From an uncultured Arthrobacter sp. (lineage in GTDB: Bacteria > Actinomycetota > Actinomycetes > Actinomycetales > Micrococcaceae), in the NCBI RefSeq assembly GCF_947495145.1, contig NZ_CANLXP010000012.1, positions 1 through 64,000 on the forward strand: 64,000 nucleotides of DNA, read 5' to 3'. Shown piece by piece: positions 39,368 to 50,731 of the stretch. Each line of letters begins with the position of its first letter. The stretch's first letter is position 1. The notes beneath the pieces are model-generated. The model made no database searches. It saw only the letters and a program-made list of their open reading frames with translations, and was not told the origin of the DNA. A program made the position numbers and the translations under genes.

Positions 39368-42300
39368 ATGAAAAATTCGTGGAGGGGCGCGCTGTGTTCA
39401 GCGCTTTCGGTGGGGCTGCTTGCCTCGCCGATGGCGTTCTCGCCAGCCAGCGCAGAGGAAACCGTCGAGGCCCAGGCGGCCTCCGGCGTCGTTATCAATG
39501 AGGCGTACGTCAACGGGGGCAGCGCCAACGCACCGTTCAAGCACAAGTTCGTAGAACTGATCAACACCACCGATGTTCCGGTGAGCCTGGACGGCTGGTC
39601 TCTTCAGTACCGTTCACGGACGGGATCTGCCGCACCGACCAGCGTGGTGCCTCTTGGCGGCACCATACCGGCCAACGGCAGCTTCCTGGTGCAGGGTGGG
39701 AGCAACGGAATCAACGGCGATGCTCTCCCGTCACCCGACTTGTCCAGCGGGGCGCTGAACCCCGCGGGAGCAGGCGGCACGATAGTCCTCTCCGACCAGT
39801 CCACCGCGGTGGACCCGTTGGCGATCGGCTCTGTCGTTCAGGCGCCCGGTGTTGTGGACCTACTGGGCTACGGCAGCTCCAACACCTACGAAACGCTCGT
39901 TGAAGAAGGCGTGGGAAGCCTTACGACGCTGTCGATGAACCGCGCAGGCGGCGTGGACACCGACAACAACAAGGCAGATTTCACCGCCCTCGATGCCGTG
40001 ACTCCCACCAACGCAGCTGGTGAGACGGCAGGTAGCGAACCCGAGCCCGAACCGGAGCCGCCCACTCCGGGCGAAGTGATCCCGATCGATCAGATTCAGG
40101 GCACGGGCGGAGCAACGCCGCATGAAGGGCAAATTGTCACCACCCGCGGCGTAGTGACTGCCACTTACCCCACCGGCGGATTCGACGGCTACTACATCCA
40201 GACTGCCGGTACCGGCGGTGACCTCGGTGCGGATCACTCAGCATCAGACGGCATCTTCATTTACTCGCCCGTAACGGTCGCTGACGTTGCTGTCGGCGAC
40301 TTCGTCGAGGTAACTGGCACCGCCGGCGAGTACTTCGGCCTCTCACAGATCACCGTCCTGGCCGGCGGAATGACCAAGCCCGGCGAGCCGGCGGAGGCCG
40401 TCAAGACGGCCGCTATCGCGTATCCGGCCGACGATGCCGCACGCGAGGCACTCGAGGGAATGCTCGTGCAGCCGACCAACGGCTTCACTGTGTCGGACAA
40501 CTACGCGCTGAACCAGTACGGCGAAATCACCCTGGCCGACGGGGACACTCCCCTCGTGCAGCCGACGGAAATCGCGCCGCCGGGAACGGCGGAGAATGCT
40601 GCTGTCGCAGCTGACAACGCCGCCCGCCGGGTCAAGCTCGACGATGGCGCCACCACCGATTTCCTGCGTGGCGCCAACATGGACCAGCCGCTGCCCTACC
40701 TCACGGCGGAGCAGCCGGTGCGGGTCAATTCATCGGCGACCTTCACCTCGCCCGTTGTGTTCGATTTCCGCAACAGCTCCTGGAAGTTCCAGCCGCTGAC
40801 CGCGCTCACCGCAACGAACGCCGCCGAGGTACAGCCCGTGGCGTTCGAGGGCGCGCGTCCTGACGCACCGGAGAGCGTTGGCGGCGACCTCAAGATCGCG
40901 TCCTTCAACGTGCTGAACTACTTCACCACTACCGGCGACCAGCTGAGCGGGTGCACGTACTACGAGGACCGCGACGGCAATCCCGTCACGGTCCGAGGTG
41001 GCTGCGACGCGCGCGGCGCCGCGAATGCGGAAAACCTCGAGCGTCAGGAAGCGAAGATCGTTGCGGCGATCAACGGGCTCGGCGCTGACGTCGTCTCCCT
41101 CGAGGAGATTGAGAACTCGGCCAAATTCGGCAAGGACCGCGATGCCGCCCTTGCCACGCTGACGTCCGCCCTCAACGAGGCTGCGCCAGGTGTGTGGGAC
41201 TACGTCCGATCACCGGAGGCATTGCCCGCCATCGAGAACGAGGACGTCATCCGCACCGCGTTCATCTACAAGACCGCGGTTGTGGAGCCGGTTGGCGCGT
41301 CCGTCATCCTGGACGACAATGTGGCATTCTCGAACGCCCGCAAGCCCCTGGCTCAGTCCTTCAACATCGTCGGCGGTGACGACTCCACCAAGTTCCTGGC
41401 CATCGCGAACCACTTCAAGTCCAAGGGATCGGGCACCGGCGAGAACGCAGACCAGGGTGACGGACAGGGTGCATCCAACGCCGACCGCATCGAGCAGGCA
41501 ACCGCTCTCGTCGAGTTCGCTGAACAGCTGAAGACTGACGCGGGCACCGACAAGGTCTTCCTCGCAGGGGACTTCAACTCCTACTCGGCCGAGGATCCAA
41601 TGCAGATCCTGTACGACGCCGGCTACATAAACCAGGGCGCCAAGACCGACGGACACTCCTACGTCTTCTCCGGACTCGTTGGTTCCCTTGACCACATCCT
41701 CGCCTCCCCCGCAGCAGACGCGACGGTGTCCGGCGTGGACGTATGGAACATCAACGCGGTGGAATCCGTAGCGCTGGAGTACAGCCGCTACAACTACAAC
41801 GCCACCGACTTCTACGAGCCGAACCAATTCAGGGCGAGTGACCACGATCCAGTGATCGTCGGCCTGAACCTAGCACCGGCGGACACCACGACCGAGCTGA
41901 ACCTCATGGGCATCAATGATTTCCACGGGCGTATCGACTCGAACACCGTGAAGTTCGCCGGAACGGTCGAGGAACTGCGCGCCCAGTACGGCGAGGAGAA
42001 CTCGCTGTTCCTTTCCGCCGGCGACAACATCGGAGCATCGCTCTTCGCCTCCTCCGTTGCACAGGACCAGCCCACCATCGACGTTCTCAACGCTCTGGAC
42101 CTCCGCGCTTCGGCAGTCGGAAACCACGAGTTCGACGGCGGTTTCGCTGACCTGAGCGGCCGCGTTGCCGACGCCGCGGACTTCCCCTACCTGGGAGCCA
42201 ATGTGTACCAGAAGGGAACCACCACACCGGCGCTGCAGGAGTACGAGATCGTGGACGTGGGCGGGATTGACGTCGCAATCATCGGTGCCGTCACCGAGGA

Positions 42301-43843
42301 GACACCGTCTCTGGTGAGCCCCGGTGGAATCGCCGACCTCGACTTCGGCGACCCCGTGGAGGCCGTGAATCGGGTGGCCCAGCAGATCGAGGACCAGGAT
42401 CTGGCCGACGTTATCATCGCTGAATATCACGAGGGAGCCGGAGACGGCGCCGTCGAGGGCTCCACCATCGAGGCAGAGGTGGCCGCCGGAGGCGCGTTCG
42501 CTGACATCGTCACCGGCACCTCGCCGCTCGTGGACGCCATCTACACCGGCCACACGCACAAGCAGTATGCGTGGGACGCTCCGGTACCCGGCGCTGAGGG
42601 CGAAACCCGCCCGATCGTTCAGACCGGTTCCTACGGTGAGTTCATCGGTCACATCACCCTCACCGTTGATAACGCCACCGGAGAAGTTGAGTCGTACACG
42701 GCGCAGAACGTGGCGCGCACGACCACCGACCCGGCTGCGCTGGTAGCCACGTATCCGCGGGTTGCCGAGGTCAAGACGATCGTCGACGCGGCCCTCGCCG
42801 AAGCAGCAATCATCGGCAATCAGCCTGTCGGCTCAGTAACGGCTGACATCACCACCGCCTTCGTCGGCGGTGTACGCGATGACCGGACCGCCGAGTCAAC
42901 ACTCGGGAACCTGGTCGCTGATTCCCTGCGGGCGTCACTCTCATCCACCGAACGCGGTGGCGCGGAGATCGGCGTCATCAACCCGGGTGGTCTGCGCAAC
43001 GAGCTGTACTACGGCGAAGACGGCGTCATCACCTACGCCGAGGCGAATGCTGTGATGCCTTTTGTGAACAACCTGTGGACCATCACCCTGACCGGTGAAC
43101 AGTTCGTCACGATGCTCGAGCAGCAGTGGCAGCCGGAAGGTGCCTCGCGGTCCTTCCTGGCCCTCGGGCTGTCGGACAACGTGTCCTACACCTATAACCC
43201 GGATCTCGCTGCCGGTTCCCGCATTACCTCGGTCACGATTGACGGTGCCCCGTTGGATCCGGCCGAGGAGTACCGGATCGGCACGGTCAGCTTCCTGGCA
43301 CAGGGCGGCGACAACTTCACCGTCTTTCAGGAGGGCACCGACGTCCGTGACTCCGGCCTGGTAGACCGCGATGCGTGGATCAGTTACATCGAGCAGAACA
43401 GCCCGCTGTCTCCGAGCTTCGACCGCCGCTCAGTGATCGTGAAGGATGCACCGGCCACCGTCACGGCTGGTGAGAGTGTCACCTTCGACGTCGCGAACCT
43501 GAATCTGACGTCGCTGGGCAGCCCGACCAACACCAGCCTGTCGGCGAGCTTCGTCGACGGCGCCGGCAAGGTCACCGAGTTGGGCACCACGACCGTCACG
43601 GATGGCGCAGCACAGGTCACCGTTACTGTGCCCGAAGCAACACCGGGGTCAGGCAGCATCGTCCTCGTCGCCAAGGAATCCGGCACGACGGTGACCCAAC
43701 CGGTCACCATCGAGGCAGTCGCCGGAGCCGAGTGCGCCGCTCCGGAGAAGCCGAAGCGGGGCAAGGGCTTCGAGAAGCCGAACAGCTACGGCAAGGCAAT
43801 GGCGGAGTACCGCAAGTGCCTTGCAGATGCCCGTCGCGGCTAG
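39368..43843 (+). CDS. large secreted ExeM/NucH-type nuclease fused to 5'-nucleotidase
   Basis: 1491 residues. Sec signal peptide ending ...SPASA (about 1-31). Domains in order: lamin-tail domain (VVINEAYVNGGSANAP..., about 38-180); an OB-like segment (TTRGVVTATYPTGGFDGYYIQ); an endonuclease/exonuclease/phosphatase domain with KIASFNVLNYF, VVSLEEIEN, FLAGDFNSYS and SDHDPVIVG; and a UshA-like metallophosphatase with LMGINDFHGRID, LSAGDNIGAS, VGNHEFDGG, GHTHKQYAW plus its C-terminal nucleotide-binding domain (VINPGGLRNELYYGEDG). A basic tail KPKRGKGFEKPNSYGKAM follows. Predicted to degrade extracellular DNA and dephosphorylate the nucleotides. Start ATG 39368 begins the signal peptide; a longer frame to 39230 is not credible. 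No LPXTG motif. Confidence 0.92.
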   Translation: MKNSWRGALCSALSVGLLASPMAFSPASAEETVEAQAASGVVINEAYVNGGSANAPFKHKFVELINTTDVPVSLDGWSLQYRSRTGSAAPTSVVPLGGTIPANGSFLVQGGSNGINGDALPSPDLSSGALNPAGAGGTIVLSDQSTAVDPLAIGSVVQAPGVVDLLGYGSSNTYETLVEEGVGSLTTLSMNRAGGVDTDNNKADFTALDAVTPTNAAGETAGSEPEPEPEPPTPGEVIPIDQIQGTGGATPHEGQIVTTRGVVTATYPTGGFDGYYIQTAGTGGDLGADHSASDGIFIYSPVTVADVAVGDFVEVTGTAGEYFGLSQITVLAGGMTKPGEPAEAVKTAAIAYPADDAAREALEGMLVQPTNGFTVSDNYALNQYGEITLADGDTPLVQPTEIAPPGTAENAAVAADNAARRVKLDDGATTDFLRGANMDQPLPYLTAEQPVRVNSSATFTSPVVFDFRNSSWKFQPLTALTATNAAEVQPVAFEGARPDAPESVGGDLKIASFNVLNYFTTTGDQLSGCTYYEDRDGNPVTVRGGCDARGAANAENLERQEAKIVAAINGLGADVVSLEEIENSAKFGKDRDAALATLTSALNEAAPGVWDYVRSPEALPAIENEDVIRTAFIYKTAVVEPVGASVILDDNVAFSNARKPLAQSFNIVGGDDSTKFLAIANHFKSKGSGTGENADQGDGQGASNADRIEQATALVEFAEQLKTDAGTDKVFLAGDFNSYSAEDPMQILYDAGYINQGAKTDGHSYVFSGLVGSLDHILASPAADATVSGVDVWNINAVESVALEYSRYNYNATDFYEPNQFRASDHDPVIVGLNLAPADTTTELNLMGINDFHGRIDSNTVKFAGTVEELRAQYGEENSLFLSAGDNIGASLFASSVAQDQPTIDVLNALDLRASAVGNHEFDGGFADLSGRVADAADFPYLGANVYQKGTTTPALQEYEIVDVGGIDVAIIGAVTEETPSLVSPGGIADLDFGDPVEAVNRVAQQIEDQDLADVIIAEYHEGAGDGAVEGSTIEAEVAAGGAFADIVTGTSPLVDAIYTGHTHKQYAWDAPVPGAEGETRPIVQTGSYGEFIGHITLTVDNATGEVESYTAQNVARTTTDPAALVATYPRVAEVKTIVDAALAEAAIIGNQPVGSVTADITTAFVGGVRDDRTAESTLGNLVADSLRASLSSTERGGAEIGVINPGGLRNELYYGEDGVITYAEANAVMPFVNNLWTITLTGEQFVTMLEQQWQPEGASRSFLALGLSDNVSYTYNPDLAAGSRITSVTIDGAPLDPAEEYRIGTVSFLAQGGDNFTVFQEGTDVRDSGLVDRDAWISYIEQNSPLSPSFDRRSVIVKDAPATVTAGESVTFDVANLNLTSLGSPTNTSLSASFVDGAGKVTELGTTTVTDGAAQVTVTVPEATPGSGSIVLVAKESGTTVTQPVTIEAVAGAECAAPEKPKRGKGFEKPNSYGKAMAEYRKCLADARRG

Positions 43844-43877
43844 ATGCTGTCGGGGTGATGTAGGACCCTTGCAACAC

Positions 43878-43923
43878 AACGAAAAGCGCTCCTCCGGCAC
43901 GTGCCTGAGGAGCGCTTTTCGTT
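43878..43923. terminator. bidirectional terminator
   Basis: A perfect 17-bp stem (arms begin AACGAAAAGCGCTCC and end GGAGCGCTTTTCGTT) with a 12-nt loop lies between the convergent nuclease and FAD-protein genes. The A/T-rich arm bases supply U-runs in both directions. Confidence 0.85.
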
Positions 43924-43943
43924 AGGCGCAGGCGACTTCCAGG

Positions 43944-45860
43944 TCAGGCGAGGATCGCGCACGCGATGTCATCTGCATCAAGCAGCGTACGACCTCCTGC
44001 ATCGAGCGGAGCACCGGCCTCTGCGGCGATCGCAGTTCCCCACTGCACTGAGCTGAGCTGCAGTCCCACGACGAAGAGTTTCTCCTGGATTAGACCGTTG
44101 GCGCCCACAGCCCGGTACGGCGGTTTGGTGACGTCCAGTCCGGGCGAAATCTCCGGCACACCGTCCTCGGACATGGTGGTTCGCGCCCGGACCAAACCCT
44201 CCTCCAGCAGCCGGCGGAGCAGGACCGACCGGTTCTGGGCCACCCGGTTGGCCGGCATCATCGCCTCGACGAGGAAGCCGGCGTCGTACTTGCTGCCCTC
44301 CACCCAGGGCGAGGAGACGGTGAACCTGCGCAGCTCGGGATCCAGCTCGAACCGCGGCGCCGGACCCGCGAAGCGCACGACGCCGGCCCGCGCCAACGCT
44401 GCCAGCTGCTCGATGCGCAGGGCAGGCGGGCCGCTCGCGAGGCCCTCCACAAGCGGCTCGAACCAGCCGCGCAACTCCGCTGTCCACGACGCCTCAGTAA
44501 GGCCACCGTCGGCCACGACCTGCTTGATGACGGTGCGGCCAGCGTTCATCGCGCCGATAGCAACCTTCAGGGGATCGTCCTCGCCGCGCTCGGACCCGGC
44601 CGCGTCCCCCTCCAGATAGTCCAGCACCGCCCGGTTGTATTCCTCCTCGGAAGCAAACCGGTGCCGCCCGAACGGCCGCGCGAGCGCTTCCAGGTTCAAC
44701 CGGTCGGCGAGTGGCACGGTACTGCCGAGGAGTTCCTCCAACCGGCGGCGCCAGACACTGTCTGCGTCCGCCAGCACGTCCTGCAGTGACGTAAGGAATG
44801 AATCCGCCAAGCCTGAGGTGCGGGCCAGCGTGCTGTAGTAGGCCCACACGGCGTCACGGTGCAGCAACGGCCACAGGTCGTGGTCGAAGCCGGGCTGGAT
44901 ACCGTCTGCTGCGAAACTGCCGGCGCGTTCCGGCGTGCAGTAGCGGAGCCGGACGCTGCGTGGAACGTAGCTGTCGAGTTTCGCCTTCGCCCGGTAGGGC
45001 GTGCCACGACGGGAAGCCGCGACAACCAGCGGCTCCTGGCCCGAGGGTTGGTATGTCAAAGCTCGCCCTGCCGGTTCGCCGTTCGGGACGAACTTGCCGC
45101 CACGGCCCTCGGTGAGGTGGGTGATGATGTCGAAGAAGTTGAGTCCCAGCCCGCGCACCAGCACCGGTTTGCGTGCCGGAAGTCGATTCCAGTTCACATC
45201 GGCCGGGACGTTCGGCGGCCAGTACTGCAGACCGAGTCGGGCAGCGCCGTCGCGCAACTTTTCCTGCTCAGGGTTGAGCTGCGCGGGAAGGTGTCCAACC
45301 GCAAGCACGACGGCGTCAGTTCCCACTGTGCCGTCCTCACCGAGTTCCACCCGGAAGCCCGATTCCAGCGGCACTACATGTTGTGCTTCAGCACGGTGCA
45401 CAACGACATCGAAACCGGCTCCAAGCCGCTCCATCAGCGAGCTGTAGATCCATTCGAGGTAGCGGCCGTACAGCGCGCGGCTGGGGAAGTCGGCGGACGT
45501 CAGGGACTGCAACTCTGCGAGATCATCGTCGCTGAGCCGGCCATCCGGTGCCCCATCCATCAGTCGCCGCCAGTCATCGAAGGACACCGGAACGGGCGAC
45601 GGCGCACGTTCGGCGGCAGCCTGTCCCACCGGCACCACGGTGGGAAACAGCGCCGGAGTGTTCATGAGGAAATGCCGCGACTGGTCTGTCCGCCAGACGT
45701 GACCGGGACCGGGCTCGTAGGGCTCGATCAGATGGACGGTGACTCGCGGCCGGGTTCCTTCGGGGAGAGCTGCCCAGTTCGCTGCCAGGCGTTCGAGTAC
45801 GGACGTACCGCGTGGACCGGCGCCAAGAATGGCTGCCGTCACCGTCCGCGTCGTTTCCAT
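43944..45860 (-). CDS. FAD/NAD(P)-binding protein (FAD_NAD_binding_9 family)
   Basis: 638 residues. The N-terminal dinucleotide-binding motif AAILGAGPRGTSVLERL and HLIEPYEPGPGHVWR, then DAVVLAVGHLPAQLN (second nucleotide motif), identify the family that includes HcrB-like and cyanobacterial/actinobacterial FAD proteins of unknown substrate. The C-terminal part is specific to the family. The ATG is 6 nt after TAACCT, consistent with a leaderless mRNA. Confidence 0.82.
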   Translation of the reverse strand: METTRTVTAAILGAGPRGTSVLERLAANWAALPEGTRPRVTVHLIEPYEPGPGHVWRTDQSRHFLMNTPALFPTVVPVGQAAAERAPSPVPVSFDDWRRLMDGAPDGRLSDDDLAELQSLTSADFPSRALYGRYLEWIYSSLMERLGAGFDVVVHRAEAQHVVPLESGFRVELGEDGTVGTDAVVLAVGHLPAQLNPEQEKLRDGAARLGLQYWPPNVPADVNWNRLPARKPVLVRGLGLNFFDIITHLTEGRGGKFVPNGEPAGRALTYQPSGQEPLVVAASRRGTPYRAKAKLDSYVPRSVRLRYCTPERAGSFAADGIQPGFDHDLWPLLHRDAVWAYYSTLARTSGLADSFLTSLQDVLADADSVWRRRLEELLGSTVPLADRLNLEALARPFGRHRFASEEEYNRAVLDYLEGDAAGSERGEDDPLKVAIGAMNAGRTVIKQVVADGGLTEASWTAELRGWFEPLVEGLASGPPALRIEQLAALARAGVVRFAGPAPRFELDPELRRFTVSSPWVEGSKYDAGFLVEAMMPANRVAQNRSVLLRRLLEEGLVRARTTMSEDGVPEISPGLDVTKPPYRAVGANGLIQEKLFVVGLQLSSVQWGTAIAAEAGAPLDAGGRTLLDADDIACAILA

Positions 45861-45866
45861 CCGTCT

Positions 45867-45872
45867 AGGTTA
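45867..45872 (-). promoter_or_regulatory. -10 box of a likely leaderless FAD-protein transcript
   Basis: Minus-strand TAACCT is followed by AGACGG (6 nt) and ATG. Confidence 0.55.
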
Positions 45873-45902
45873 TCGGCCGGCTGGACCGGCCCGTTCACGC
45901 CG

Positions 45903-48275
<2,373 letters not shown>

Positions 48276-48353
48276 TGCCCCATTCAACCAGTTGCGGTCT
48301 CCGATGGGCAGGGTTTTTTGGAGCGCTGGCGCTACGCCACCCGGCAGGTTGCC

Positions 48354-48359
48354 TAAGAT
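48354..48359 (+). promoter_or_regulatory. -10 box of a likely leaderless oligopeptidase transcript
   Basis: TAAGAT is followed by AACGGC (6 nt) and ATG at 48366. Confidence 0.55.
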
Positions 48360-48365
48360 AACGGC

Positions 48366-50456
48366 ATGACGTCTACCGTGCCTGACCCCATCCCTACAAG
48401 TGACGACGAATTCCTCTGGCTTGAAGACATCTATGGAGACAAACCCCTCGACTGGGTGCGCGGCCAGAACGCGGTGACCGAGGCGGAACTCGTCAATGAG
48501 CAGTTCCTGGCCGGCGAACAGCGTCTCCTCGAGGTGCTCGATTCGACCGACCGGATACCGATGGTGGCCAAACGGGGCGAGCACTACTACAACTTCTGGC
48601 GGGACAAAGAACATCCGAAAGGACTGTGGCGGCGGACCACCTGGGACAGTTACCGGACTGATGCCCCGGAGTGGGACGTCCTTCTCGACGTGGACGAGCT
48701 GGCCGCTGCGGAGGGTCAGGAGTGGGTCTGGGGAGGCGCGATCTTCCTGCGCCCCGCCGACGGCGAACCCTACCGTCGCGCGCTGGTTGCGCTCTCCCCT
48801 GACGGCGGCGACGCGCAGCGCTACCGCGAGTACGACGTCGTTGACCGCTCCTTCGTGGAGGGCGGCTTCGACATTCCGGTTGCGAAGAGCAGGATCAGCT
48901 GGGCGGGGCCGGACACGCTGCACGTCGGCACTGATTTTGGCCCCGGATCAATGACCACGAGTTCCTATCCCCGGACGGTACGGACCCTCCGCCGTGGCGA
49001 GCCGCTCGAAGCTGCGCACCTTTACTTCGAGATCCCCGAAAACTCGATGATGGCTGCCGTGGCGCACGATCAGACGCCCGGCTTCGAACGCGATATCGCC
49101 GCTCACATCGTCGACTTCTACTCCAGCCGCACTTATTTGCGCCGCGAGGATGAGTGGGTGCACATCGACGTCCCCGATGACGTCAACGTGTCACTGCACC
49201 GTCAGTGGCTGCTATTGCGCCCGCGCACGGATTTCGAGCTCGACGGCGTCACGTACCGCGGCGGTTCTCTGCAGGCAGCGCTGCTGGAGGATTTCCTCGC
49301 CGGCCACCGCGCACTGACCACGGTGTTCGAGCCGGATGAGCACACCGCCCTGCAGTCCTGGAGTTGGACGCGCGATTACCTTCTGCTCAACCTCCTGAAG
49401 GATGTCTCTTCGGAGATCCGCGTGCTCAACCCCGCTGATTCCTGGTCCGCTGAACTGCTGGATGCCTGTCCCCCTTTTCATTCGGTGGATGCCTACGCAG
49501 TGGATGACGAAGACGACGACGCCGGCAACGACTACTGGCTCGTCGCCACCGGCTTCCTCACTCCCACGACGGTGGTGCGCGGCACCATTGGTGGGACGCA
49601 TGAGGAAGTGAAGGCGTCGCCGTCGTACTTCGATGAGTCCGCTTTCGAGGTTTCGCAGCACTTCGCGGTATCCAGCGACGGCACCCGGGTGCCCTATTTC
49701 CAGGTGGCGCCGAAAGGCCTGGTGCTCGACGGCGGCAACCCGACCCTGCTCTCCGGGTACGGCGGGTTCGAGCATGCCATGACGCCCGCGTACAGCGGCG
49801 TGATTGGACGTGGCTGGCTGGAACGGCGGACCGAGGACGGGCGATCCGGTGTGTACGTGTTGGCCAACATCCGGGGCGGCGGTGAGTATGGTCCGGCATG
49901 GCACCAGGCCGCGCTGCACGCAAACCGGCACCGTGCGTACGAGGACTTCGCCGCCATCGCCCAGGACCTGGTGGCTCGGGGGGTCACCCGTCCGGAGCTG
50001 CTCGGCTGCACGGGCAGGAGCAACGGCGGGCTCTTGGTGGGCAACATGCTGACGCAGTATCCGCACCTGTTCGGCGCCATCTCGTGCGGTGTGCCGCTGC
50101 TGGACATGAAGAGGTACACCAAGCTCTCTGCCGGGTACTCGTGGATTGCCGAGTACGGCGACCCCGACAAGCCCGAGCAGTGGGAATACGTGCAGACGTT
50201 CTCGCCGTACCACCGGCTGCAGGAAGGTACGGCGTACCCGAAGACCCTGATCTGGGCGGCGACCAGCGACGACCGGGTTGGCCCTGTTCAGGCGCGGAAG
50301 ATGGCCGCGCGGATGAAGGCGCTCGGGGTTGGCAACGTGTGGTTCCACGAGGCGCTGGAGGGCGGGCATGCCGGGGCGTCGGATAACCGTCAGGCAGCGC
50401 GGATGCACGCCATGTCCCACGAGTTTGTGTGGAAGGCGCTGACGGGTCAGCTGTAG
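48366..50456 (+). CDS. prolyl oligopeptidase family serine peptidase (S9)
   Basis: 696 residues. An N-terminal helix and seven-bladed propeller (about 10-400) are followed by the peptidase domain: oxyanion Tyr region LSGYGGFEHAMTPAYSG, nucleophile Ser in GCTGRSNGGLLVGNM, Asp in AATSDDRVGPVQARKM, His in LEGGHAGASDN. No signal peptide, so cytosolic cleavage of oligopeptides, likely after Pro. The ATG is 6 nt after TAAGAT and divergent from the uvrA-like gene. Confidence 0.92.
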   Translation: MTSTVPDPIPTSDDEFLWLEDIYGDKPLDWVRGQNAVTEAELVNEQFLAGEQRLLEVLDSTDRIPMVAKRGEHYYNFWRDKEHPKGLWRRTTWDSYRTDAPEWDVLLDVDELAAAEGQEWVWGGAIFLRPADGEPYRRALVALSPDGGDAQRYREYDVVDRSFVEGGFDIPVAKSRISWAGPDTLHVGTDFGPGSMTTSSYPRTVRTLRRGEPLEAAHLYFEIPENSMMAAVAHDQTPGFERDIAAHIVDFYSSRTYLRREDEWVHIDVPDDVNVSLHRQWLLLRPRTDFELDGVTYRGGSLQAALLEDFLAGHRALTTVFEPDEHTALQSWSWTRDYLLLNLLKDVSSEIRVLNPADSWSAELLDACPPFHSVDAYAVDDEDDDAGNDYWLVATGFLTPTTVVRGTIGGTHEEVKASPSYFDESAFEVSQHFAVSSDGTRVPYFQVAPKGLVLDGGNPTLLSGYGGFEHAMTPAYSGVIGRGWLERRTEDGRSGVYVLANIRGGGEYGPAWHQAALHANRHRAYEDFAAIAQDLVARGVTRPELLGCTGRSNGGLLVGNMLTQYPHLFGAISCGVPLLDMKRYTKLSAGYSWIAEYGDPDKPEQWEYVQTFSPYHRLQEGTAYPKTLIWAATSDDRVGPVQARKMAARMKALGVGNVWFHEALEGGHAGASDNRQAARMHAMSHEFVWKALTGQL

Positions 50457-50469
50457 CGCCGGCGCTATT

Positions 50470-50499
50470 TTGCTCTTGCCCGAAGGTTCTGGGTAGTCT
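50470..50499 (+). promoter_or_regulatory. promoter of tRNA-Ser(GCT)
   Basis: -35 TTGCTC (50470-50475) and -10 TAGTCT (50494-50499) with an 18-bp spacer end 22 bp before the tRNA. Confidence 0.6.
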
Positions 50500-50521
50500 T
50501 GGGTGGCTAGTAATAGCTGCT

Positions 50522-50609
50522 GGAGACGTGCCAGAGCGGCCGAATGGGCTTCACTGCTAATGAAGTGTGGGCCTAAAGCCTACCGGGGGTTCAAATCCCC
50601 CCGTCTCCG
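50522..50609 (+). tRNA. tRNA-Ser (anticodon GCT)
   Basis: An 88-nt class II tRNA. Acceptor GGAGACG pairs with CGTCTCC, discriminator G; anticodon loop CTGCTAA carries GCT; long variable arm; T loop TTCAAAT. No encoded CCA. Confidence 0.96.
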
Positions 50610-50616
50610 CGTTACT

Positions 50617-50653
50617 CGAAAGGCGCCCCGGTTCTGAACCGGGGCGCCTTTCG
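50617..50653. terminator. terminator between tRNA-Ser(GCT) and recQ
   Basis: A perfect 17-bp stem (arms begin CGAAAGGCGCCCC and end GGGGCGCCTTTCG) with a 3-nt loop is followed by TTT. It can serve both convergent transcripts. Confidence 0.8.
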
Positions 50654-50731
50654 TTTGCCTTCGGGTTTCGTTGCCTTCGGGCTGGATTCCGTTGGGCAGC
50701 GCTACTACCGGATGTGCCTGGCCAAGGCCTG

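Noticed and set aside
49212-50420. Open frame of about 400 codons on the minus strand opposite the S9 peptidase
   Set aside because: Antisense to a gene with an intact catalytic triad; no start signal or homology recognised.
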